Positions 38,135 to 50,200 of a DNA stretch of 64,000 nt are shown in pieces (positions within the stretch are counted from its first letter, which is position 1; every line of letters begins with the position of its first letter). Position numbers and translations under genes: made by a program. The DNA lies in the NCBI GenBank assembly GCA_001023535.1, contig CP011020.1:3919734-3983733 (forward strand), given 5' to 3'. Under the pieces are notes generated by a model. That model was not told the DNA's origin and searched no databases. It saw nothing but the letters and a program-made list of their open reading frames with translations. The DNA is from Pseudomonas chlororaphis (GTDB lineage Bacteria > Pseudomonadota > Gammaproteobacteria > Pseudomonadales > Pseudomonadaceae).

Positions 38135-39601
38135 ATGATCAAATCTTTGCGTCCACTGCTTCTGGCCAGCCTTCTTCTTCCCTTGGCCCTCCCTGTTTCC
38201 ACCAGCGCCGCCACGATCAACACCGCCTTGTCACCCAACGTGCAAAAGGCCCTCAAGACCAGCAAACTGCAAGACAACGCCTTGTCCCTGGTGATGGTGC
38301 CGCTCAACGGCCCCGGCACCCCGACCGTCTATAACGCCGACGTCTCGGTCAACCCAGCGTCCACCATGAAACTGGTGACCACCTACGCGGCCCTGGAGAT
38401 GCTCGGCCCCAATCATCAGTGGAAAACCGAGTTCTACACCGACGGCACCCTCAACAGCGGGATCCTCAACGGCAACCTGTACCTCAAGGGCGGCGGCGAC
38501 CCCAAGCTGAACATGGAAAAACTCTGGCTGCTGATGCGCGACCTGCGGGCCAATGGCGTGCAGCAGGTCACCGGCGACCTAGTGCTGGACCGCGGTTTCT
38601 TCATCCAGCCGCAACTGCCGGAGTTCAACGACGACGGCAACGACGAGAACAAACCGTTCCTGGTCAAGCCCGACGCCCTGCTGGTCAACCTCAAGGCCCT
38701 GCGCTTCGTCGCTCGCAATGACGCCGGCCGGGTGCTGGTGTCGGTGGAACCGCCGATCGCCAGCATTCGCATCGACAACCAGGTCAAGGCCGTCAACGGC
38801 AAGCAATGCACCGGCGGCGTGCGCTATAACCCGGTGCCCCAGGCAGACGGCAGCGTGACCGTGACCGTCGGCGGCCAACTCGGCGAGGGGTGCAGCTCCC
38901 AGACCTACCTGTCGCTGCTGGACCACGCCACCTACACCGCTGGCGCCGTGCGAGCCATCTGGAAGGAACTGGGCGGCAGCATCCAGGGCAAGGATCGCCT
39001 CGCCGCGACTCCGAGCGGTGCAAAACTGCTGGCCCGGGCCTTCTCGCCGGACCTCGCGGAAATCATCCGCGACATCAACAAATACAGTAACAACACCATG
39101 GCCCAGCAGTTGTTCCTGAGCCTCGGCGCGCAGTTTCGCAACGAAGCCGACGGTGACGACGCCAAGGCCGCGCAGCGGGTCGTGCGCCAGTGGCTGGCCA
39201 AGAAAGGCATCACCGCGCCACACCTGGTGATGGAGAACGGCTCCGGCCTGTCCCGCGCCGAACGTGTCAGCGCCCGGGAAATGGCGGCGATGCTGCAAGC
39301 CGCCTGGCGCAGCCCTTATGCCGCCGAATACATCAGCTCGATGCCGATCGCCGGCACCGACGGCACCATGCGCAAGCGCCTCAAGACCACCGCCATGGCC
39401 GGCGAAGCCCACGTCAAGACCGGCACCCTGAACACCGTCCGCGCCATTGCCGGCTTCAGCCGTGACATCAACGGCAACACCTGGGCCGTGGTTGCCATCC
39501 TCAACGACCCCAAACCCTGGGGCGCTTCGTCCGTACTGGACCAGGTCCTGCTGGACCTGTACCGCCAACCGAAACTGCCACAGACCGCCTCGGTACTCTG
39601 A
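38135..39601 (+). CDS. dacB: D-alanyl-D-alanine carboxypeptidase/endopeptidase (PBP4)
   Basis: A 488-residue periplasmic class C penicillin-binding protein with a signal peptide (LLLASLLLPLALPVSTSAA). The serine-peptidase motifs are STMK at residues 76-79, YSNN near 316 and KTGT near 428. A large insert between the first two motifs is usual for PBP4. It trims or cleaves cross-linked peptidoglycan. It is followed by the REP tandem array. Confidence 0.95.
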   Translation: MIKSLRPLLLASLLLPLALPVSTSAATINTALSPNVQKALKTSKLQDNALSLVMVPLNGPGTPTVYNADVSVNPASTMKLVTTYAALEMLGPNHQWKTEFYTDGTLNSGILNGNLYLKGGGDPKLNMEKLWLLMRDLRANGVQQVTGDLVLDRGFFIQPQLPEFNDDGNDENKPFLVKPDALLVNLKALRFVARNDAGRVLVSVEPPIASIRIDNQVKAVNGKQCTGGVRYNPVPQADGSVTVTVGGQLGEGCSSQTYLSLLDHATYTAGAVRAIWKELGGSIQGKDRLAATPSGAKLLARAFSPDLAEIIRDINKYSNNTMAQQLFLSLGAQFRNEADGDDAKAAQRVVRQWLAKKGITAPHLVMENGSGLSRAERVSAREMAAMLQAAWRSPYAAEYISSMPIAGTDGTMRKRLKTTAMAGEAHVKTGTLNTVRAIAGFSRDINGNTWAVVAILNDPKPWGASSVLDQVLLDLYRQPKLPQTASVL

Positions 39602-39662
39602 CCGGGGACCGCCCCCGGCTGCCAATGGGTCGCCGGGGGCAAGCAAAACCCGGAACTCCCCC

Positions 39663-40250
39663 CAATCCAATGGTGGGACCGAGCTTGCCCGCGAAACCGG
39701 TCTGCCTGCACCGATGATGTTGGCTGGGCCGGCGCCTTCGCGGGCAAGCCCGCTCCCACAGGGACCTTTGCCAGGCGCAGGTTTTATGGACATCCCCCAT
39801 TTAATGGTGGGAGCGGGCTTGCTCGCGAAAGCGGCCTGTCTGGACCGATGATGTTGGCTGGGCGGGCGCCTTCGCGGGCAAGCCCGCTCCCACAGGGACC
39901 TTTGCCAGGCGCAGATTTTATGGACATCCCCCATTTAATGGTGGGAGCGGGCTTGCTCGCGAAAGCGGTCTGTCTGAACCGGTGATGTTGGCTGGGCCGG
40001 CGCCTTCGCGGGCAAGCCCGCTCCCACAGGGATCTTTGCCAGGCGCAGGTTTTATGGACATCCCCCATTTAATGGTGGGAGCGAGCTTGCTCGCGAAAGC
40101 GGTCTGCCTGTGCCGGTGATGGTGGCTGGGCGGGCGCCTTCGCGGGCAAGCCCGCTCCCACAGGGACCTTTGCCAGGCGCAGGTTTTATGGACATCCCCC
40201 ATTTAATGGTGGGAGCGGGCTTGCTCGCGAAAACGGTCTGTCTGTTCAGG
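39663..40250. repeat. Tandem array of REP doublets, 134-bp period
   Basis: Four full units and one partial unit repeat with an exact 134-bp spacing; for example TTTTATGGACATCCCCCATT recurs at 39782, 39916, 40050 and 40184. Each unit holds GGGAGCGGGCTTGCTCGCGAAA, about 35 bp of spacer, CTTCGCGGGCAAGCCCGCTCCCACAGG and a linker. Units differ by scattered substitutions, the first being most divergent. The array fills the gap between the convergent ends of dacB and the hydrolase gene. Confidence 0.95.
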
Positions 40251-40259
40251 TGATGTTTA

Positions 40260-41210
40260 TCAGTGAGCAAACACTGCCCTCAGTCGTTGGGCGATGTGTT
40301 GCTGAGCCTCTTCGGCGTCGTCGACGATGGCGCCCATGCGGATGAAGTCATGGGTCATGCCGGCATACACCTTGAGCTCAACTGCCACCCCGGCCTGTTG
40401 CAGGTGCTGCGCATACGCCACGCCTTCGTCATGCAGAGGGTCGCATTCGGCGAGGATCAGCAGCACCGGCGGCAGGTTCGGCGGGATCTCGCCCAGCAGC
40501 GGTGAGAAGCGCGGGTCGTGGCGGTCGGTGGTGTCGCGTTGGTAATGGTTGTAGAACCATTCCAATGATGCCTTTTCCAGCAAATGACCTTCACCGTAAC
40601 GCTCGATGGACGGCCTGCTGCGGCTGGCATCCGTCACCGGATAGATCAGCACCTGCAACAGCGGCGCGGTGTCCAGCGGCTGCGTCGCCAGCACCGTGGC
40701 CAGGCTGCCGCCGACGCTGTCGCCGCCCACGGCCAGGCGCCGGGTATCGATGCCGAGCCTGTCAGATTCGGCCACCAGCCACGTCCAGGCGTCCAGGGCA
40801 TCCTCGACGGCGGTGGGAAAACGAAACTCCGGCGCCCGTCGATAAGCCACCGACACCACCACGCAGTCGACCATCGCCGCCAGGTTGCGGCACAGTGAAT
40901 CATGGGAATCGAGGCTGCCGACCACATAGCCGCCCCCATGGAAATACAGCAGCGCCGGTCGGACCAGCCCTTGCTCCAGCGGGCGCCGGCTGTACAGCCG
41001 GGCTGCCAGCCGGGCACCGTCGCGGGTTGCAATGTGCAGGGGCTCGACCACCTCCAGTGCCTCGCCGCCGGCATCCATCAACTGCGACGACTGATCGAAT
41101 TGTTCACGGGCCTGGTCAGGGCTCATCTGGTGCATGGGCACGCGTTTGCCACTGGCGCGGCCATTGCCCACCAGTTCCAGGAATGCAGCGATATCAGGGT
41201 TCAACGACAT
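40260..41210 (-). CDS. Alpha/beta hydrolase (hormone-sensitive lipase-type esterase)
   Basis: The 316-residue protein starts MSLNPDIAAFLELVGNGR, eight bases after GGAGAG. The oxyanion-hole motif YFHGGGYVVGS is near residue 88, the nucleophile motif GGDSVGGSLA near 165, and the acid and His are in the C-terminal third (LAECDPLHDEGVAY, GMTHDFI). It has no signal peptide. It lies 50 bp downstream of the large NRPS gene in the same direction, so it could be transcribed with it. A role in tailoring or hydrolysis of the peptide product is only a guess. Confidence 0.88.
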   Translation of the reverse strand: MSLNPDIAAFLELVGNGRASGKRVPMHQMSPDQAREQFDQSSQLMDAGGEALEVVEPLHIATRDGARLAARLYSRRPLEQGLVRPALLYFHGGGYVVGSLDSHDSLCRNLAAMVDCVVVSVAYRRAPEFRFPTAVEDALDAWTWLVAESDRLGIDTRRLAVGGDSVGGSLATVLATQPLDTAPLLQVLIYPVTDASRSRPSIERYGEGHLLEKASLEWFYNHYQRDTTDRHDPRFSPLLGEIPPNLPPVLLILAECDPLHDEGVAYAQHLQQAGVAVELKVYAGMTHDFIRMGAIVDDAEEAQQHIAQRLRAVFAH

Positions 41211-41260
41211 TGAGCACACTCTCCACGCCGACCGGGCACAACGCCCGGCCGGCTACAGGT

Positions 41261-44200
41261 TCAGGACAAGACTTCTGATTCAACGATCTCGGCAAGGATT
41301 TCTTCAGCCCTGGCCAGGAACCGTTCATCCCGGGGAATCTGGAAGTGACCGCAGTCGATCCACTCGCCTTGCACCGACTGCCCCACCTGCGCAGCCAGTT
41401 CCAGCCCTTCGGCTTCGCGCCCCGGCGTCCACCAGCACGTCGGTTCCACCGCCACCGTCGGGCACCGGTCCAGTTGCAGCGACAGGTGCTTGAGGTGGCG
41501 GGCGACGCAAAAGACATGGGCCAGCTCATCGGCACCCAAGGCCAGGTAGGTGGAGGCAACGCCCTCGCCGGCCATCGCCGTCGCCAGCAACGCGCGCAGA
41601 TTCGTCACCGTTTCCTCGCCCTCGATCAACTGCGGCAACCTGGCGTCGGGCAACGTCACCCGCACGAAATCCCGCAGGTCGGCGCGCCAGTCATCCACTG
41701 CGTGGCGATCCACCGCGGCCGAAGGCACGAAGCTGTCGACCAGGCCGACGAACTCGACCTGCTGCCCTTCGCGCTCCAGTTGCGCGGCCATCAACAAGGC
41801 CAGGGTGCCGCCCAGGGACCACCCCAGCAGCGAATAAGGCCCTTGCGGTTGCCGTGCGCGGATCTGGGCCACGTAGGCGCTGGCCATCGCCGGCAGCGAT
41901 GCGTCGCGCCACGCCGGATCCAGCAGCATCGCCGACTGCACTGCCAGCACCTGGCGCACACCGCTCAAGCGCCGCGCCAGCGGTTCATAGTCGAACACCG
42001 TGCCAAACCCGGCATGGATGCAGAACAGCGGTGCCGTGCCACGCACCTCGGCGTTCATCGCCAACACAGTGGAAGGCGTCGAGGCTTGGCCCTGCAAACC
42101 CGCCACCAACTGGGCAATGGTCGGTTTCTGCATCAGGTCGCGCAGCTTAAGGTTCAAGCCCTGGGCCTTGAGCCCCCGACTGCGGGCCACCACTTGCAGG
42201 CTGAGGATCGAGTCACCGCCCAGTTCGAAGAAGTGATCGGTCACCCCGACCCGCTCGACTTTCAGCACGTCCTGCCAGATCTCCACCAGGGCTTTTTCAA
42301 GCGCGCTGTCCGGTGCCACGTAGCCCTGGCGCGCCGGATCGGCGCCCGGCGCCGGCAGTGCCTTGCGGTCGAGCTTGCCGTTGGGTGTCAGCGGCAGGCG
42401 TTCGAGCAGCATCAGGTGGGCCGGCACCATGTAGTCCGGCAGGCTCGCCTTGAGCTGTTCGCGCAGGCCCTCGCACCACTCCCCGGCCGATGTCGAATCG
42501 ACGGGCAGCACGTAGCCGACCAATTGCTTGCCGCTGGCGCCGTCACGCGCCACCACCGCCGCGTCACGCACCCCCGGCAGTTGCTTGAGACGGGCCTCGA
42601 TTTCCCCCGGTTCGATACGGAAGCCCCGGATCTTCACTTGCTGGTCGATGCGGCCCAGGTAGTCAAGGGTGCCATCCTCGCGTTGTCGCACCAGGTCGCC
42701 GGTGCGATACAGGCGGGCACCGGCGCCGCCGAATGGATCGGCGACAAAACGTTCGGCCGTGCCGCCGGCGCGCCCCAGGTAACCTCGGGCCAACGCCCCG
42801 CCCAGGTACAGCTCGCCCGCCACGCCGACCGGCAGGCGATTGAGGTCGTGGTCCAGCACGTAGCCACAACGCTGGCCGACGAGCGTGCCGATGGGAGCAT
42901 ACGCCGCGCCGCACGTCTGCTCGGCGCCCGCCTTCCAGATCAGCGGCGTGACCACGGTTTCGGTCGGACCGTAGCCGTTGATGATGTAGCGCGGCTTGAG
43001 GGCCCGCCTGGCCAGCTCGAAACTCGCTTGCGGCACCGCATCGCCACCGAAGCAGTAGACCCGCACCGGCGGTGGGTTGCCCTGTTGCTCGGCGTGCTCG
43101 GCCAGTTGCTGCAAATACACCGGCGGGAACGCCGCCACCGTCACGCCATGCTCATGCAAGGCGTTGAAGGTCTGCTCGGCAGTCCAGAGGCTGTCGTCGC
43201 GGATCAGCAACCGCGCACCATGGGTCAACGGGGTCAGCCAACGCTCATGGGCACCGTCGAAGGCGAACGACATGAAGTGCAACTCGCAATCGGCCGTGCT
43301 CATTTCATAACGCTGGCCGATGGCCTGGCAGTGCATCGCCAAGGCACCATGGCCCACGCCCACGCCCTTGGGCAAACCGGTGGAGCCGGAGGTGTAGATC
43401 ACGTAGGCAAGGTTTTCCGGCTGCACCGTCACCTGGGGCGCCGTGCCCGGCAGGTCGTCGAGGTTCAGACGGTCCAGCGCCAGCACATGAAGATTGGCCC
43501 GGGTCGGCAATACGGCGTCCAGGCGCGAGTCGCTGAGCAACAGGGCAATGCCCGAATCGTCCATCAGGTAACTCAGGCGCTCCCGTGGATAAGTGGCGTC
43601 CAGCGGCACGTAGGCACCGCCCGCCTTGAGCACCGCCAGCAAGGCGACAATCATCTGCTCGCTGCGGGGTAAGGCCACGCCGACCCGCACGTCCGGCCCG
43701 ACCCCTTCGGCTATCAGGGCGTGGGCCAGGCGATTGGCCCGGGCCTCGATCTGGCCGTAGCTGAACCGCTGGCCGTCGAAGATGACCGCCGTCTGCTCAC
43801 TGTCGCGGGCAGCCCATTGGCCGATGCGCACGTGCACCGGCACTGGCACTGGCACCAGCGATGGCTCGGCCGCCTGGGCCGCCAGTGCCTGCCCGGTGAC
43901 CAGGCCGAGACGGCCCAGGGGCCGTGCGGCGTCCTCGCACAGCGCCGCCAACAGCCCTTCCATGTTGGCGCGGATGCCTTCCACCGTGGCCCGGTCGAAA
44001 TGCTCGCGCAGGAACATGTATTCGATCACCAGCCCGTCTTCGAGGGTGACCATCAGGTCCATCGGGAAGTTGGTCAGGCCGGCAGCGCTGCTCTCGCCAA
44101 ACTTCAACGAGTCATCGCGCCACTCGCGCAGCGCCTGGTCGATGGGGTGGTTCTCGAACACGATGATGCTGTCGAACAGCGATTGCCCGGCGCGCCCGGC

Positions 44201-47200
44201 CCAGCGCTGGACGTCGGTCAGCGGCGTGTATTCGCGCTCGCGCATGTCCAGGTTGTAGTCCTGCAGGTCACGCAACCACGGCCCCACCGGTTGCTCGGCG
44301 CACACCTGCTTGATCACCGGCAGGGTGTTGATGAACAACCCCAGGATCGATTCCGACGCGGGCAGGCTGGCGGGACGGCCGGCCACCGTGGCACCGAACG
44401 CCACGCAACGCTGGCCGCTGTAGCGACTGAGCAGCACCAGCCAGGCGCCTTGCACCAAGGTATTGAGGGTGACTTGCTGGTCCCTGGCAAACGCTTTGAA
44501 CTGTTCGGTCCGGGCTTCGCCCAGGCGGCTGTAGAGCGCCTCATGCCCCCTGCCCTGCCCTTCTTCTTTGCGCGGCACGGCGTCGGCCAGGTAGGTCGGT
44601 TCGTCGAGGTCGGCCAGGTGCCGGCGCCAGAAACGTTCCCCGCCGCTGGCATCCTGCTGGGCGAGCCAGTTGATGTAGTGACGGTACGGCACCGCCTCGG
44701 GCAGATCGCGCCCCGAGTAGAGGCTGAGCACCTCACCGATCAACTGCGAACTGCTCCAGCCGTCGATCAGGATGTGGTGGTAGGTCCAGATCAGTTGATA
44801 GCTGTCCGCGCCGATCCGCACCAGCAGCAGGCGCTGCAACGGTGGGCGATCCAGGTCGAAGCCCCGGGCCCGCTCACGGTCGGCCAGGTGTTGCAGGGCT
44901 TGGGCCGAAACGTCCTGCTCGCGCCAGTCCAGCAGGCTGATGGGCAACGGCGCATCGGCGAGGACGAACTGCAACGGCTCGGCCATGTCCTGCCAGAGGA
45001 AACCGCTGCGCAGGATGTCATGGCGCCGGCTCACCGCCTCCCAGGCAGCCTGGAAACGCGCCGGCTCCAGGCCCTGGACCGGGATGCTCAACTGGTTGAT
45101 GTACAGGTCGGCTTCCGGCGAATTCAAGCCGAGGAACAACATGCCCTGTTGCATCGGGGACAGACGGTACAACCCGCCCAACTGCCCTTGCGGCAGCGGC
45201 AACTGGCGCACCTGCTGCTCGGTCAGGCCGTGCAGCGGCATGTCCACCAGGGCGCTGGCCGCCGAAGTGACAGGTTCCGCCGACATGACCCGCTCGGCCA
45301 GTTGGCGGACGGTGGGGTGCTGGAAGATGTCTTTCGGACTCAGGTCGATGCCCTGTTCACGGGCGCGGCTGACCACCTGGATCGAGATGATCGAGTCGGC
45401 GCCCAGATTGAAGAAATTATCCGTGACGCCAACGGATTCGACGCCCAACACGCCCTGCCAGATCTGCACCAGCGTGCGCTCGGTGGCATTGGCCGGCGCC
45501 ACGTGCTCTGCGGCGGCCAGCTCCAGGGCCGGCAGGCGCTTGCGGTCGAGCTTGCCGTTGGGGCTCAGCGGCATCTGCGCCAGCCATACGCGGTGTGCCG
45601 GGACCATGTAGTCCGGCAGGCTTTCCCCCAGCCAGGCGTCGAGTTGCCCATTGAGTGGGGGATGGCGTGCCGGCTCGGCCGGATCGACGGCCACCAGGTA
45701 GGCCACCAGTTGCTGGCTGCCCGCTACGTCACACGCCACGACGACCGCTTCACGCACTGCCGCATGGGCCATCAGCCGCGCCTCGATTTCCCCCAGCTCA
45801 ATGCGCAGGCCGCGCAACTTGACCTGATGGTCGATGCGACCGACGTACTCTATCACCCCGTCGGCGCGATACCGCGCCAGGTCACCGGTGCGGTACAGAC
45901 GCTGGCCGCCGCCCAACGGGCTGGCGACAAAACGCTCGGCGCTCAGGCCCGGGCGACGGTGGTAACCCCTGGCCAGGCCCACGCCGCCCAGGTACAACTC
46001 GCCGGCCACGCCGACCGGCAACGGGTTCAGGCCGCTGTCGAGGATATGGGTCGACAGGTTGGCAATCGGCTGGCCGATGGGCACGCTGTCGCGGCCTTCT
46101 TCGCGGCAGGTCCAATGGGTGGCGTCGATGGCCGCCTCGGTCGGGCCGTACAGGTTGTACAACCCGGCCCCCGGCAGCTTGGCGAACACCTGCACCTGCA
46201 CCTGCACCGGCAGTGCCTCACCGCTGCAAACGATGCGGGTCAGGCTGGTGCAACGCTGGACGTCGGCAGCCTGCAAGAACGCCTGGAGCATCGACGGCAC
46301 GAAGTGCAGCGTGCTGACCTGCTCGCGCTCGATCAACTCAATCAGCCGCGCCGGATCCCGATGAGCGCCGGGCGCCGCGACCACCAGCCGCGCACCGACC
46401 ATCAGCGGCCAGAAGAACTCCCACACCGAGACGTCGAAACTGAACGGGGTCTTCTGCAAGACCGTGTCCGCCGGCGTCAGCCCGTAGGCCTGTTGCATCC
46501 ACACCAACCGATTGACCAGCGCCCGGTGGGCATTGCCGGCGCCCTTGGGCTGGCCGGTGGAACCGGAGGTGTAGATCACGTAGGCCAGGTTCTCCGGCTG
46601 CACCGCCACCTCGGGGTTCGCCCTCGGGTAGGCGTCGAAGGCCTCGCCCGCGGGTGTCAGGCACAGGCTTGGCAAGCCCTGGGGCAGCGGCAAGGCGCCG
46701 AGCACCTGCGGCTGGGTCAGCAGCAGGCCGATGCCGCTGTCCTGGATCATGTAGCCGAGCCGCTCACGCGGGTACTCCGGGTCCAGCGGCACATAGGCGC
46801 CGCCGGCCTTGAGGATCCCCAGCAGGCCGACCACCATTTCCAGGCTGCGCTCCATCGCGATGCCGACCAGCGTGTCCGGCCCGACCTGACGCTCGATCAG
46901 CGCGTGGGCCAGTTGGTTGGCCCGTTCGTTGAGCTGGCGGTAGTCCAGTGCCTGGTCGCCGAACACCAGGGCAATGGCGTCGGGCGTGCGCAGGGCCTGG
47001 GCCTCGATCAGACGGTGCACGGCCTGGTCCAGGGCGAACGGCTGGGCAGTGGCGTTCCACTGTTCGATCACTTGCACCTGCGCACTGTCCAGCAACGCCA
47101 GTTCGCCCAGGGTCGTCTCGGCCGACTGGGTCATTTGCCGCAGCAGGTTGCCCAACAGGCTGCTCAACTGCTCGACCACGCCCTCGGCGAACGCTTCGCG

Positions 47201-50200
47201 TCGATAGCTGTACTGCAACGCCAGGGTCTCACCGGCGTTGACCACCACGGTCAGCGGGTAGTTGGTCTGTTCGTGATTCTGGATGTGGCTAAAGCGCAGT
47301 TGCCCGGGGGCGCCCTGCTCCAGCGCCTGGGACACCGGGTAGTTCTCGAACACCAGGATGTTGTCGAACAACGCCTCACCGTTCTGGCCGGCCCAGCGCT
47401 GGATGTCGAACAACGGCGTGTGCTCATGTTCACGCAGCGCCAGGTTCTGCGCCTGGACACTCTGCAACCACTGGCCCACGGTCTGCGCCGGCAGCGGGCT
47501 GGCGATCACCGGCAAGGTGTTGATGAACAGGCCAATCTGCTGCTCGACCCCGGCCAGTTCGGTCGGACGGCCGGCCACGGTGGCACCGAACGCCACGGTC
47601 TGCTGCCCGGTCAGGCGTTGCAGCAACAACAGCCACGCGGCCTGGACCAAGGTGTTGAGGGTGACCTTCTGCTGGCGGGCGAACTCACTCAACAGGCGCG
47701 TCTGCAGCGCATCGATCAGTTGATGACGCTCGCCATGGCCCTCACGCGGCTGATCGTCGGCGGGCCGCTGGATCGCGTGGGCCAGGCGTGTCGGCTCTTG
47801 CAGATCGGCCAGTTGGCTGGCCCACCAGGCCTGGCTGAGCTGCGGATCCTGGCGCTGCAACCAGTCGATGTAGTCGCGATAGCGCCCCGCCGTGGCTGGC
47901 ACCGGCTGGCCGGCGTAGCGCTGCAACACTTCGCCCAGCAGTTGGGAGTTGCTCCAACCGTCCATCAGGATGTGGTGGTTGGTGTAGATCAGGTGGCAAC
48001 GCCGCTCATCCAGTTGCACCACCGTCATGCGCAGCAGCGGTCCCTGGGTCAGGTCGAAGCCCCGGGCCTGTTCGGCCTCGGCCAGTGCGTCGAGGCCGGC
48101 GTGGGTGTCGCTGCGCTCACGCCAGTCGAGCACGGTGAACGGCATCGCCAGTTGCTTGTGCACCACTTGCACGGCCCGCTCCAGCCCTTGCCAGACGAAG
48201 CTGGTGCGCAGGATGTCGTGGCCCTCCACGGCGGCCTGCCAGGCCTGCTGGAAGCGTTGCGGGTCCAGGCCTTCGACGTCGAGGCGCACCTGGTTGATGT
48301 AGTCGCCGGCGGCGTGTTCATAGAGGCTGTGGAACAGCATGCCCTGCTGCATCGCCGACAGCGGGTAGACATCGACCACCTGCCGCGCCGGCATCGGCAA
48401 CCCGTCGAGCTGCGCCTGGGTCAGGCCGGCCAGGGGGAAGTCCGACGGCGTCAGGCCGACGCTGCCAGGCTCCACGCAATGACCGATCAACAGTGCCAGC
48501 TCCTGGGCGTACTCGTCCGCCAGGCGTTCGAGGGTCGCAGGGTGGAAGCGCTCGCGACTGAAGTTCCAGGCAATGCTCAGTTCACCGCCATAGACTTGGC
48601 CGTTGAGGGTCAGCCAGTTGCCCATCGGCGCATCGGCGCTCTGGTCGAGGCCGGCGTTTTCCTGGGCCGGGGTGAACAACGCGTCGTCATCGCCGGCGAA
48701 ACTGCCGTCGAACTGGCCGAGGTAGTTGAAGGTGATGCGCGGCGTGGGCAGGTTGGCAAAAGCTTGCCGGGTGGACGCATCGCCGAAGTGGCGCAGCACG
48801 CCAAAGCCGATGCCCTTGTTCGGGATCGAGCGCAACTGTTCCTTGATCTGCTTGACCGATTCGCCCGGCCCGTCCAGCGGGGTCAGGCACACCGGGAACA
48901 GGCTGGTGAACCAGCCCACCGTGCGCGTCAGGTCGATGTCGTCGAACAGCGCTTCGCGGCCGTGGCCCTCCAGTTGGATCAGCACCGAAGGTTGCTCGGT
49001 CCAGCGCCCGATCACCCGCGCCAGCGCGGTCAACAGCAGGTCGTTGACCTGGGTGCGGTAGGCGCTCGGCGCCTCTTGCAGCAGTTGGCGGGTCAGGTTC
49101 GCATCGAGGCGAGTCATGACCGTGGCTTGCAGCCGGTTCTGCTGGCCGGCGTCGAGACGCTCGCACGGCAGGTCGTTGCCACAGGCACCCAGGCCGTCCA
49201 GCCAGTACGCCCGCTCCTGCTGCAACGCCGGGCTGGCGGCGTAGCGCTGCAACCGTTCGCTCCAGTCCTTGAAGGCATGGGTCTTGACCGGCAGTTTCAA
49301 GGCTTGGCCCTGGTGCACCTGTTGATAAGCGTTTTGCAGGTCTTCCAGCAGAATGCGCCAGGACACGCCGTCCACCACCAGGTGATGAATCACCAGCAAC
49401 AGACGCTGGCTGCCGTCGGCAAGGTTGGCCAGCACCGCCCGCAGCAGCGGGCCGTCTTGCAGGTCAAGGCTGCGCTGGGCCCGGTTGCCCAACGTTTCCA
49501 GTTCCGCGCTGTCGGCCACGTCGGCCTGCCACAGCCAATCGTCGGATGGCCGCTCAAGGGGTCGATACGCCGCCACCCAGCCGGATGGCTGCTGGGTAAA
49601 GCCCAGGCGCAGCGCGTCATGGTGATTGACCAGGGCACGCAGCACCTGTTCGAGCTTGTCCGCCTCCAGGGCGATGCGAGGCTTGAGCAGCACCGACTGG
49701 TTCCAGTGGTGGCGCGTGGGGATCGCCTCGTCGAAGAACTGCTGCTGGATCGGCAGCAGCAACGCCGGCCCCTCGACCGGTTGCTGGTCAATCCCGGCCT
49801 GATCGTCCTCCAGCGTCGCCACCAGGGCCAGGCGCCGCACGCTCTGGTGCTGGAACAGGTCTTTGGGGCTGAGGCGAATACCGGCCTGGCGGGCACGGCT
49901 GACCACTTGGATCGAGATGATCGAGTCGCCGCCCAACTCGAAGAAGTTGTCGTCCAGGCCCACTTGCGGCCGTTTCAACACCTCTTGCCAGAGGCTTGCC
50001 AGACGCTGCTCCAGCTCGCTTTGCGGGGCCTGGTAAGCCTGCGTCACGGTGTCGGTGCCCGGCGACGGCAATGCATTGCGGTTGAGCTTGCCGTTGGCGG
50101 TCAGCGGCAGTTGCTCCAGCAGCACCAGGTGCGCCGGCAGCATGTGCTCGGGCAAGGTCGCCCGGAGTTCGGCGCGCACTGCATCGCGCCACTGGCCTTG

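Noticed and set aside
39663..40250. CRISPR-like array
   Set aside because: The repeats are 134 bp with inverted REP elements inside; there are no short repeats with unique spacers and no cas genes.
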